DNA of 9,521 nucleotides. Source: an uncultured Actinomycetes bacterium. Lineage in GTDB: Bacteria; Actinomycetota; Actinomycetes; Nanopelagicales; Nanopelagicaceae. Positions 1-6,613 of the stretch are shown here, one piece after another (the stretch's first letter is position 1; every line of letters begins with the position of its first letter). The DNA is taken from the NCBI GenBank assembly GCA_903827345.1, contig CAIKID010000259.1, positions 1 to 9,521 on the forward strand. The letters are read 5' to 3'. The translations under genes and the position numbers were made by a program. Below the pieces are notes generated by a model. It saw nothing but the letters and a program-made list of their open reading frames with translations, searched no databases and had not been told where the DNA came from.

Positions 1-2184
1 GCGATTTATGTAATAGCTACACCGATCGAACATGGGTTTATCTCGCACGAGTTCAAGAGTGCGCTGATAACTGAGAAAGATATTACCGGCGTGCGCAGCT
101 CCAATAAAGATCAGGCTCGAATGCCCTCTCGCCGCAAGAAGGCTATAGACCCAATAGAACTTAAGGCTGGTGATTACGTAGTTCATGAGCAACATGGCGT
201 GGGGCAATACGTAGAGCTCGTTGCAAGAACGGTTGCCGGAGTTTCTCGAGAATATTTAGTCATTGAATATGCCGCATCCAAGAAGGGCCACCCCGGAGAT
301 CGATTATTCGTTCCGACAGATACTCTCGAGCAGGTAACGAAATATGTCGGCGGAGAAGCACCTACGGTGCACCGTATCGGGGGAGCGGATTGGCAGAACA
401 CCAAGCGCAAGGCGCGTAAGGCGGTCAAGCAGATAGCCGCCGAATTGATCCAACTCTATGCGGCAAGAATGAGCGCACCTGGTTTCGCTTTCTCACAAGA
501 TACCTCGTGGCAGCGCGAGCTGGAGGCGGCCTTTCCCTTTGTGGAGACGATTGACCAACTCTCCACGATTGATGAGGTCAAACGCGATATGGAGCGCAGC
601 CATCCCATGGATCGCATCATCTGTGGCGATGTCGGATACGGCAAGACTGAAATTGCGATTCGCGCGGCTTTTAAGGCGGTGCAAGATGCCAAGCAGGTTG
701 CAGTCCTGGTTCCTACAACTCTTTTAGTACAGCAGCATCTCAAAACTTTCGCAGAGCGCTATGCCGGCTTCCCCGTGCGGATCGCTGGTCTATCGCGTTT
801 CAATACCGCGAAGGAGTCCAAAGAGGTTCTCGAACGGCTGGCCAATGGCAGCATCGACATTGTGATCGGTACCCATCGTTTATTATCCAAAGATGTGATT
901 TTCAGGGATCTCGGCTTGGTCATCGTGGATGAAGAGCAGCGCTTCGGAGTTGAGCACAAAGAGGAGCTGAAGAAGGCCCGAACAAATATTGATGTGTTAT
1001 CAATGTCGGCAACCCCCATTCCTCGAACGCTAGAGATGGCGATTACGGGCATTCGCGAGATGTCGAATATCACGACACCCCCTGAGGAGCGTCACCCTGT
1101 TCTGACATACGTTGGGCCTTACGATGAAAAACAGGTAACCGCTGCGCTACACCGCGAATTATTGCGCGATGGCCAGATCTTCTTTCTCCACAATCGCGTA
1201 GAGAGTATCGACCGCGTCGCGCTGCGCCTGAAAGAGTTAGTGCCCGAAGCGCGCATACGAGTGGCGCACGGTCAGATGGGCGAGCGCGAACTCGAAGATG
1301 TGATCTTAGGATTTTGGCAACGCGACTTCGATATCTTGGTATGTACAACAATCATCGAGAGCGGGATTGATATTCCCAATGCAAATACCCTCATCGTGGA
1401 TCGCGCAGATGCCTTTGGACTTTCCCAACTGCATCAATTACGCGGGCGCGTAGGTCGCGGGCGCGAACGGGCATATTCATACTTCTTATACTCACCGGAT
1501 AAACCATTGACAGAAGTTGCACACGATCGCCTCACCACCATTGCGACAAATACCGATTTGGGCTCTGGCATGCAGGTCGCGCTTAAAGATCTTGAAATTA
1601 GAGGTGCCGGAAATATGCTCGGTGGCGAACAATCTGGGCATATCGCGGAGGTGGGCTTCGACCTATACATGCGTATGGTTGGGGAAGCAGTCGAGGATTT
1701 CAAGGTGGGATATGTAGATGTAAATCCCCGTATTAAAGAGTGCAAAGTTGAATTGCCAATTACCGCGCATCTACCCGTCGAGTATGTTCCTGCGGAAAGG
1801 TTACGACTTGATTTGTATCGCCGCCTAGCCGATTGTGTAGATGGCGCAGGGCTTGCTGCGATCGTTGATGAACTCCAAGATCGCTTCGGTGAACTTCCCG
1901 AAGCAGCGCGGAGTTTGATTGAGGTCGCGCGGGTGCGAACTCTGGCTAAATCTAAGAATTTCACCGAAGTGGTGTGGCAGGGCAAGTTCCTTAAAGTTGC
2001 CCCCATATTGCTTCCGGAGTCCGCGCAACTGCGCCTGCTGCGGCTTTACCCCGGCAGTCTTGTGAAGCAGGCGACATCGAGCCTGTTGGTGGCTCGGGAT
2101 TCCACTCCAAATTGGCTAGAAAATGCCTCAGTAGGCGATACTTCTGTCCTGTCCTGGACTATCGAAGTCCTGAACCATCTCTAG
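1..2184 (+). CDS. mfd: Transcription-repair coupling factor Mfd, C-terminal 727 residues (5' end outside window)
   Basis: Mfd is a DNA translocase that pushes RNA polymerase stalled at a lesion off the template and recruits UvrA for nucleotide excision repair. The frame is open from base 1, and the residues before the GTG at 91 (ALITEKDITG) continue the known Mfd sequence, so that GTG is internal and the gene is cut by the window edge. In order (numbering from base 1): the CarD-like RNA-polymerase-interacting domain around residues 52-110 (KAGDYVVHEQHGVGQY); Walker A GDVGYGKT at 209-216; DEEQ box at 310-313; SATPIPRT at 336-343; motif V TTIIESGIDIP near 449-459; motif VI RGRVGRG at 481-487. 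The translocation (TRG) region follows, with DLEIRGAGNMLGGEQSG, and then the C-terminal D7 domain. Full-length Mfd is usually 1,150-1,200 residues, so about 450 N-terminal residues (the UvrB-like, UvrA-binding part) lie upstream. All motifs are intact. Its stop codon overlaps the ribosome binding site of the next gene. Confidence 0.97.
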   Translation, partial: AIYVIATPIEHGFISHEFKSALITEKDITGVRSSNKDQARMPSRRKKAIDPIELKAGDYVVHEQHGVGQYVELVARTVAGVSREYLVIEYAASKKGHPGDRLFVPTDTLEQVTKYVGGEAPTVHRIGGADWQNTKRKARKAVKQIAAELIQLYAARMSAPGFAFSQDTSWQRELEAAFPFVETIDQLSTIDEVKRDMERSHPMDRIICGDVGYGKTEIAIRAAFKAVQDAKQVAVLVPTTLLVQQHLKTFAERYAGFPVRIAGLSRFNTAKESKEVLERLANGSIDIVIGTHRLLSKDVIFRDLGLVIVDEEQRFGVEHKEELKKARTNIDVLSMSATPIPRTLEMAITGIREMSNITTPPEERHPVLTYVGPYDEKQVTAALHRELLRDGQIFFLHNRVESIDRVALRLKELVPEARIRVAHGQMGERELEDVILGFWQRDFDILVCTTIIESGIDIPNANTLIVDRADAFGLSQLHQLRGRVGRGRERAYSYFLYSPDKPLTEVAHDRLTTIATNTDLGSGMQVALKDLEIRGAGNMLGGEQSGHIAEVGFDLYMRMVGEAVEDFKVGYVDVNPRIKECKVELPITAHLPVEYVPAERLRLDLYRRLADCVDGAGLAAIVDELQDRFGELPEAARSLIEVARVRTLAKSKNFTEVVWQGKFLKVAPILLPESAQLRLLRLYPGSLVKQATSSLLVARDSTPNWLENASVGDTSVLSWTIEVLNHL

Positions 2185-2194
2185 GGAGCTCCGC

Positions 2195-2824
2195 GTGAAG
2201 AAGATAATTGCTGGCGTCATTGGCGCATTGGTTGTAGCAGGCGCAGGCGTAGGCCTCTGGTTCTTTCTAGATTCCTCCGTTGCAGCAGCCACAGTGGGCA
2301 AGGTCAAGATCAGTGCCAATCAGGTTGATGGAACGGTTAAGGCTGTTATCGCCGAAAGAAAGACCGTCTCTACGACTGGTATGCAACTTGCATTCGGATC
2401 TGCGCTGAACGCCGAAGCGCTCAACTATTACATTATCTCGGTCCTCTTGGCTCAAACAGCAGCTGCTAATAACATCACAGTGACAGATGCGCAGGTCGCG
2501 ACACGTGCGGCATCGATCTTGAAGCAACAGGGAAGCGCGGCGAAGTTAAAGTTGGGTGAAGTTTCATCCAGTATTGCCTCCAAAGATTTTCCAGGCTATG
2601 TTCGCGAAATTCTTTATGTTGAAGCTTTGACCACGCTTGTCGAAAAGCAGGGCACAGCAGTTGCGAGTTCTGGAACTGCAGTGCAGTCCTTAGTACGAGC
2701 AGTGGCGCTTAAAGTTGGCGTAACCGTGAATGCAAAGTACGGCACGTGGGATTCAACGCAGGTGACTGTCGCGCCTCCAAGTGCTGCATCTTCAACCGCA
2801 CAAACCCCAGCTCCAACGAAGTAG
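2195..2824 (+). CDS. SurA-N-terminal-domain-like anchored/secreted protein, no PPIase domain
   Basis: This 209-residue protein has a positively charged N-terminus (MKK) and a hydrophobic segment at about residues 4-25. That could be an uncleaved anchor or a signal peptide cleaved near SVAAA. There is no lipobox cysteine; the protein has no cysteine at all. Residues 33-52 (VGKVKISANQVDGTVKAVIA) and the KYGTWD motif at 181-186 resemble the start and end of SurA-N-type chaperone domains found in actinobacterial proteins encoded beside mfd and mazG. A parvulin isomerase domain is absent, and the last 20 residues are a low-complexity Ala/Ser/Thr/Pro tail. The GTG start is supported by AGGGAG (2183-2188) six bases upstream and by only 10 bases separating it from the mfd stop. 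Its likely role is an extracytoplasmic, chaperone-like function, but this rests on weak similarity. In M. tuberculosis the lipoprotein gene lpqU lies in the same neighbourhood, though between mazG and eno. The CDS is certain; the function is not. Confidence 0.75.
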   Translation: MKKIIAGVIGALVVAGAGVGLWFFLDSSVAAATVGKVKISANQVDGTVKAVIAERKTVSTTGMQLAFGSALNAEALNYYIISVLLAQTAAANNITVTDAQVATRAASILKQQGSAAKLKLGEVSSSIASKDFPGYVREILYVEALTTLVEKQGTAVASSGTAVQSLVRAVALKVGVTVNAKYGTWDSTQVTVAPPSAASSTAQTPAPTK

Positions 2825-2836
2825 TCCATACGCGAT

Positions 2837-2873
2837 CATGACCTCTGAGCTAGTTCGACTACAGGAGGTCATG
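2837..2873 (+). promoter_or_regulatory. Perfect 9-bp inverted repeat covering the mazG start codon
   Basis: CATGACCTC (2837-2845) is exactly complementary to GAGGTCATG (2865-2873), with a 19-base loop. A further U-G pair (2846/2864) is possible in RNA. The 5' arm contains the mazG ATG (2838-2840). The 3' arm contains the strong Shine-Dalgarno-like AGGAGG (2863-2868) and a second in-frame ATG (2871-2873). Folded in the mRNA, the stem would hide both. Regulation is inference. A 9-bp repeat at this spacing is expected about once by chance in a window this size, so its position is the only argument for function. Confidence 0.35.
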
Positions 2874-3503
2874 CATCGATTACGTTCCCCAGGGGGTTGC
2901 CCATGGGATGCCGAGCAGACTCACGAATCTCTCTTGAAATATCTGCTGGAAGAGTCCTACGAATTTTCTGAGGCAGTCGACGAGAAGGATCGCGTAGCGA
3001 TGCGCGAGGAACTCGGTGATGTCTTGCTACAGGTTTACTTCCACTCTGCGATCGCGCAAGAAGATTCCGAAGATCCATTTACTATCGATGATGTTGCTCG
3101 TGGCATTGCCGATAAATTGATCCGGCGCCACCCCCACGTTTTTACCGATTCCACTGTGACCTTCGACGATGTCTTAGAGAACTGGGAGAAGCAGAAGCGC
3201 GAGGAGAAGGGGCGAACTTCGGCTACCGATGGAGTTCCGTTTGCCCAACCAGCTATGGCTCTCGCCGCAAAATTGATCTACCGGGCAGATAAATATGGTT
3301 ATTCACTTCCCGTTGCCCATCCGGTCACAATTGAGAGCGATACTGATGAGGCACAACTCGGTGCACTGCTCCTTGGAATCATTGATCAGGCACAGAAACT
3401 CGGGATTGACGCCGAAATAGCGTTACGTACGGCTACCAAGGGCTATATCTCAGCGATCCGCGAGCACGAAGCCGAGGAGAAGCCTTGGGAGCCGACTCGC
3501 TAG
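2838..3503 (+). CDS. mazG: Nucleoside triphosphate pyrophosphohydrolase MazG
   Basis: MazG hydrolyses (d)NTPs to NMP and pyrophosphate and helps clear non-canonical nucleotides from the pool. The 221-residue product opens with the family pattern RLRSPGGCPWDAEQTH (residues 14-29). It then carries the metal-binding EExxE motif at E38, E39 and E42 and the ExxD motif at E58 and D61, followed by RRHPHVF at about 96-102 and the basic ENWEKQKREEKG stretch. The second, C-terminal MazG repeat is present only as a remnant: ALAAKLIYRADKYG is recognisable, but no second EExxE is seen and the second ExxD reads EAQLG. ATG 2838 was chosen because it gives an N-terminus aligned with E. coli MazG. An in-frame ATG at 2781 would lie inside the upstream gene and give unrelated residues. 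An ATG at 2871 has AGGAGG upstream, but only two bases away. No clear ribosome binding site precedes 2838. It follows the SurA-like gene by 13 bases. Confidence 0.93.
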   Translation: MTSELVRLQEVMHRLRSPGGCPWDAEQTHESLLKYLLEESYEFSEAVDEKDRVAMREELGDVLLQVYFHSAIAQEDSEDPFTIDDVARGIADKLIRRHPHVFTDSTVTFDDVLENWEKQKREEKGRTSATDGVPFAQPAMALAAKLIYRADKYGYSLPVAHPVTIESDTDEAQLGALLLGIIDQAQKLGIDAEIALRTATKGYISAIREHEAEEKPWEPTR

Positions 3504-3523
3504 AATTAGACCTATAACAACTA

Positions 3524-3530
3524 AAAGGAG
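3524..3530 (+). promoter_or_regulatory. Ribosome binding site of eno
   Basis: AAAGGAG lies six bases before the GTG at 3537, the best-spaced Shine-Dalgarno sequence in the window. It sits in the 33-base gap between mazG and eno and fixes the enolase start. It fits the high expression expected of a glycolytic enzyme. Confidence 0.75.
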
Positions 3531-3536
3531 AACCCT

Positions 3537-4814
3537 GTGGCATTGATTGATGCGGTACACGCTCGCGAAATTCTAGATTCTCGTGGAAACCCAACTGTAG
3601 AAGTAGAAGTACTCCTCGAAGATGGAACCAGCGCTCGCGCTGCCGTTCCAAGCGGCGCCTCAACGGGAGCCTTTGAGGCTGCCGAGCTTCGCGATGGCGG
3701 AAAACGCTATGGCGGCAAGGGCGTCGAAAAGGCCGTTAATTTTGTTAACGATGAGATTGCACCAGCTGTCACGGGCTATGACGCTCAAGACCAACGCCTC
3801 GTCGACGCCGAGATGCTCGCGCTTGATGGCACAAAGAACAAGTCGCGCTTGGGTGCGAATGCAATCTTGGGAGTTTCTCTTGCGACTGCGCGCGCCGCAG
3901 CCGAGAGCGCTGATCTCTCTTTCTTCCGCTACATCGGTGGCCCAACCGCACACACCTTGCCTGTTCCTATGATGAATATCCTCAACGGTGGCGCACATGC
4001 CGATACAAATGTTGATGTGCAAGAGTTCATGATTGCGCCCATTGGTGCTGAATCATTTAAAGAGTCCTTGCGTTGGGGCGTCGAGATCTATCACGCACTT
4101 AAGTCTGTGTTAAAGCAGAAGGGCCTCGTTACAAGCGTCGGCGATGAAGGCGGATTTGCTCCAAACCTTGATAGTAATCGCGCCGCGCTAGACCTGATCC
4201 TTGTTGCGATTGAGTCTGCAGGATTTAAGCCTGGTAAGGATATTGGCCTAGCTATGGATGTCGCTGCTACCGAATTCTTTAAAGATGGCACGTACTCCTT
4301 TGAGGGCAAACAGAAGAGCAGCGATGAGATGATCGCTTACTACGCCGATCTCGTAAGTTCATACCCCATTGTCTCTATCGAAGATCCACTCGATGAAGAT
4401 GACTGGGCCGGCTGGTCGAAGATGACCGCAGAGCTCGGCAACAAGATTCAGATTGTTGGTGATGACCTCTTTGTAACAAATCCAGAGCGCTTAGCGCGTG
4501 GTATCAAAGAGAACGCTGCAAATGCGCTACTTGTAAAGGTCAACCAAATCGGCACTTTGACTGAGACTCTTGACGCAGTATCTCTTGCGCATCGCAACGC
4601 AATTCGCACGATGATGTCACACCGATCTGGTGAGACCGAAGACACCACCATCGCCGATTTAGCCGTCGCTCTTGAGTGCGGTCAGATCAAGACTGGCGCT
4701 CCTGCGCGTACAGAGCGCGTAGCCAAGTACAACCAACTTCTTCGCATTGAAGAAGAGTTAGATGATTCGGCTCTCTTCGCGGGACGCGGGGCATTCCCAC
4801 GTTTTAATGGATAG
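3537..4814 (+). CDS. eno: Enolase (phosphopyruvate hydratase)
   Basis: Enolase interconverts 2-phosphoglycerate and phosphoenolpyruvate in glycolysis and gluconeogenesis in the cytoplasm. At 425 residues it has the normal length, and all expected active-site residues are visible. These are the mobile loop SGASTG (39-44), H154, E163 and E204 (in VGDEGGFAPN), the Mg ligands D241, E282 (in SIEDPLDEDDW) and D309 (in IVGDD), and the catalytic K334 within the family signature LLVKVNQIGTLTET. SHRSGETED (361-369) and K385 (in GQIKTGAPA) follow. The start is GTG with a strong ribosome binding site, and the protein begins MALIDAVHAREILDSRGNPT, as enolases do. The position after mazG and before an FtsB-like gene is the conserved actinobacterial arrangement. 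Nothing about it is unusual. Confidence 0.99.
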   Translation: MALIDAVHAREILDSRGNPTVEVEVLLEDGTSARAAVPSGASTGAFEAAELRDGGKRYGGKGVEKAVNFVNDEIAPAVTGYDAQDQRLVDAEMLALDGTKNKSRLGANAILGVSLATARAAAESADLSFFRYIGGPTAHTLPVPMMNILNGGAHADTNVDVQEFMIAPIGAESFKESLRWGVEIYHALKSVLKQKGLVTSVGDEGGFAPNLDSNRAALDLILVAIESAGFKPGKDIGLAMDVAATEFFKDGTYSFEGKQKSSDEMIAYYADLVSSYPIVSIEDPLDEDDWAGWSKMTAELGNKIQIVGDDLFVTNPERLARGIKENAANALLVKVNQIGTLTETLDAVSLAHRNAIRTMMSHRSGETEDTTIADLAVALECGQIKTGAPARTERVAKYNQLLRIEEELDDSALFAGRGAFPRFNG

Positions 4815-4830
4815 CTTCACAGGGTTATAA

Positions 4831-5220
4831 ATGTTTAGAAGCATATCGGGGCGGAGCTTAGCCTTCGCCACGGTGCTTTTAGTATTAGCGATTACCCTGG
4901 CACCGCCGCTGCATAGTTACTTCACGCAACAGGCACAGATCAACGCATATGGCGCCCAACTCGCGTCCTCGCAGGCAACCTTGCAAGAAGCTGAGAAAGA
5001 GTTGATGCTCTGGAACGATCCAACCTATATCGCCACACAGGCAAGAATTCGTTTGCATTATGTATTTCCCGGGGAGCGTGAATATGTGGTTCTTACAAAT
5101 TCTGCTCCGGATGCGGCACAAACTGTTCCTGTTGCTCCGATCGAAGGCGTAGTTCCCGGCGGAACTCCCTGGTATTCACGCTTGATTTCAACTATTACGA
5201 GCACAAGTCAAAGTAAATGA
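4831..5220 (+). CDS. Septum formation initiator family protein (FtsB/DivIC-like)
   Basis: This 129-residue bitopic membrane protein has a short cytoplasmic N-terminus, one transmembrane helix at about residues 9-28, and an extracytoplasmic coiled-coil-prone stretch at about 31-60 rich in Gln, Glu and Ala. The family's conserved block follows: WNDPTYIATQARIRLHYVFPG (61-81, here split for display as WNDPTYIATQ and ARIRLHYVFPG). The tail is rich in Pro, Val and Ser. FtsB/DivIC proteins join FtsQ and FtsL at the division site and help to switch on septal peptidoglycan synthesis. The gene right after eno is the standard actinobacterial location for this member (Rv1024 in M. tuberculosis). AGGG (4821-4824) lies six bases before the ATG, and eno ends 16 bases upstream. 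Its stop overlaps the next start as ATGA, which suggests translational coupling. Confidence 0.88.
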   Translation: MFRSISGRSLAFATVLLVLAITLAPPLHSYFTQQAQINAYGAQLASSQATLQEAEKELMLWNDPTYIATQARIRLHYVFPGEREYVVLTNSAPDAAQTVPVAPIEGVVPGGTPWYSRLISTITSTSQSK

Positions 5221-5708
5221 CCGATAGACCAACCGCTGCAGATCTTGCTGCCATTGAATGGCAACTGGGAAGAACTCCGCGAGATGTTAATGCAATTGCG
5301 CATCGTTGCCCCTGTGGCAAACCCGATGTAGTAGAGACGCCACCTCGACTTTCCGATGGCACTCCATTTCCAACTTTTTACTATGCCACCTGTCCCAGAC
5401 TTACCGGAGCGATTTCAACTCTTGAGAGCTCGGGAATGATGGGCGAAATGCAGGGCCGCCTTGAGACTGATCACGATCTCGCGGGGGAATATCACGCGGC
5501 ACACGATGATTACATGGCCGCTCGGGCCGCGCTCGGAATTGATGTACCTGAAGTTGCTGGAATTTCTGCAGGCGGAATGCCCGATCGTGTGAAATGCCTT
5601 CATTCGCTTATTGCACATTCACTTGCAGCAGGTCCCGGCGTTAACCCTCTCGGGGATGAAGCACTTGCTGCGCTCCCGGATTGGTGGAAGACCAGCCCAT
5701 GCGAGTAG
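5217..5708 (+). CDS. DUF501 family protein, function unknown
   Basis: This 163-residue soluble protein belongs to the DUF501 family, which lies between the ftsB-like and ppx genes in many actinobacteria (Rv1025 in M. tuberculosis). Recognisable blocks are AIEWQLGRTPRDV (12-24), HRCPCGKPDVVETPPRL (29-45), GTPFPTFYYATCPRL (48-62) and GGMPDRVKCLHSLIAHSLAAG (119-139). The conserved cysteines C31, C33, C59 and C127, together with H128 and H134, look like candidates for a metal site or a thiol-based active site. That is inference. No signal peptide or membrane helix is seen. The ATG overlaps the preceding stop by four bases, and the 3' end overlaps the phosphatase start by ten bases. This locks the three genes into one translationally coupled block. 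No function can be assigned from sequence alone. Confidence 0.9.
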   Translation: MTDRPTAADLAAIEWQLGRTPRDVNAIAHRCPCGKPDVVETPPRLSDGTPFPTFYYATCPRLTGAISTLESSGMMGEMQGRLETDHDLAGEYHAAHDDYMAARAALGIDVPEVAGISAGGMPDRVKCLHSLIAHSLAAGPGVNPLGDEALAALPDWWKTSPCE

Positions 5709-6613
5709 CTGCCATAGATTGCGGAACCAATTCGCTGCGCCTACTTATTGCAGATGTCGATGGTTATAACTTCCGTGAAGTTCATCGCGATATGCGTGTG
5801 GTGCGCTTAGGGCAGGGTGTTGATAAGAACAAGGCATTTGCTCCCGAAGCAATTGAACGTACCTTGGCCGTAACCGCCGAATATGCCGCGCTCCTTCGCT
5901 CAAAAGGAGTGGAGAAGATTCGCTTCTGTGCGACAAGCGCAACGCGCGATGCAACCAATCGCGATCTCTTTATTGATGGCGTGCGAAATATTTTGGGAAT
6001 TGCACCAGAAGTTATCCCGGGTAGCGAAGAGGCTGCTCTCTCCTTCCTCGGTGCCACCAAAGAGCTGGGCCAAGAGCTGTCACCCTTTTTGGTAGTGGAT
6101 ATTGGTGGGGGATCGACAGAGTTTGTATTGGGCAGTAGCGATGTCACATCGGCTCGCTCGGTAAATATTGGGTGTGTTCGCATGTCAGAGCGCCATCTCA
6201 CCGCTCAACCGCCAACCGCGCAGCAGGTCGCCGCAGCGATTGTTGATATCGATGCCGCAATTCTTGACGCGCGCTCGCACGTGAATTTCAGCGCGGCCCA
6301 GACGCTCATCGCCGTCGCGGGTACTGCAACCACGGTTGCAGCAGCAGCGTTGGATCTCATTGATTATGACCGCTATGCGATCCATCTCTCCAGAATCCCA
6401 GCAGCAAAGGTTCATGAAGTGGCCGAGATGTTCGCAGCAATGACCCGCGATGAGATCGCCGCGCTGGGTTATATGCACTCGGGCCGCGTTGATGTAATCA
6501 CCTCTGGCTCTCTCGTCTTATCGCGCGTTATGACGCTGACCGGTGCGAAAGAGTTTGTGGCTTCGGAATCCGATATTCTCGACGGAATCGCCTGGGGCCT
6601 TGCCACGATATAA
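5699..6613 (+). CDS. ppx: Exopolyphosphatase / GppA-family phosphatase
   Basis: Members of this ASKHA-fold family remove terminal phosphate from polyphosphate and/or convert pppGpp to ppGpp. The 304-residue product is a short, two-lobe actinobacterial form without the extra C-terminal domains of E. coli Ppx (about 510 residues). Phosphate motif 1 is AAIDCGTNSLRLLIADV (residues 4-20). FCATSATRDATNRD and GSEEA follow; E110/E111 correspond to the catalytic glutamate region. Phosphate motif 2 is DIGGGSTE (134-141), then VAGTATTVAA (206-215) and the C-terminal SESDILDGIAWG (289-300). ATG 5699 puts the N-terminus directly at motif 1. An upstream in-frame TTG at 5681 is possible but adds only six residues. 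GGAAG (5686-5690) lies eight bases before the ATG. It overlaps the DUF501 gene by ten bases. Substrate preference (polyphosphate or pppGpp) cannot be decided from sequence. Confidence 0.93.
   Translation: MRVAAIDCGTNSLRLLIADVDGYNFREVHRDMRVVRLGQGVDKNKAFAPEAIERTLAVTAEYAALLRSKGVEKIRFCATSATRDATNRDLFIDGVRNILGIAPEVIPGSEEAALSFLGATKELGQELSPFLVVDIGGGSTEFVLGSSDVTSARSVNIGCVRMSERHLTAQPPTAQQVAAAIVDIDAAILDARSHVNFSAAQTLIAVAGTATTVAAAALDLIDYDRYAIHLSRIPAAKVHEVAEMFAAMTRDEIAALGYMHSGRVDVITSGSLVLSRVMTLTGAKEFVASESDILDGIAWGLATI

Noticed and set aside
1434..2006. 190-codon open frame on the minus strand inside mfd
   Set aside because: It is antisense to the intact, highly conserved C-terminal part of Mfd, and its translation is Arg/Ser-rich without recognisable motifs; a reading-frame shadow.
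2185..2192. GGAGCTCC palindrome at the mfd/SurA-like junction
   Set aside because: Eight-base palindromes are common by chance, and this one is explained by the ribosome binding site; it is too short to act as a terminator.
2781..2837. Upstream in-frame ATG (2781) for mazG
   Set aside because: It would overlap the SurA-like gene and add residues unlike any MazG N-terminus; ATG 2838 aligns with E. coli MazG.
3501..3518. TAGAAT (3501-3506) and TATAAC (3513-3518) as a possible eno promoter -10
   Set aside because: No matching -35 at suitable spacing was found, and A/T-rich hexamers in a short gap are expected by chance. An internal eno promoter remains possible.
3660..4022. 120-codon minus-strand and 116-codon plus-strand frames inside eno
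   Set aside because: Both lie within a complete enolase with every catalytic residue in place and resemble no family.
5782..6201. 139-codon minus-strand open frame inside ppx
   Set aside because: Opposite the conserved phosphatase core; Arg/Ser-rich shadow with no ribosome binding site seen.
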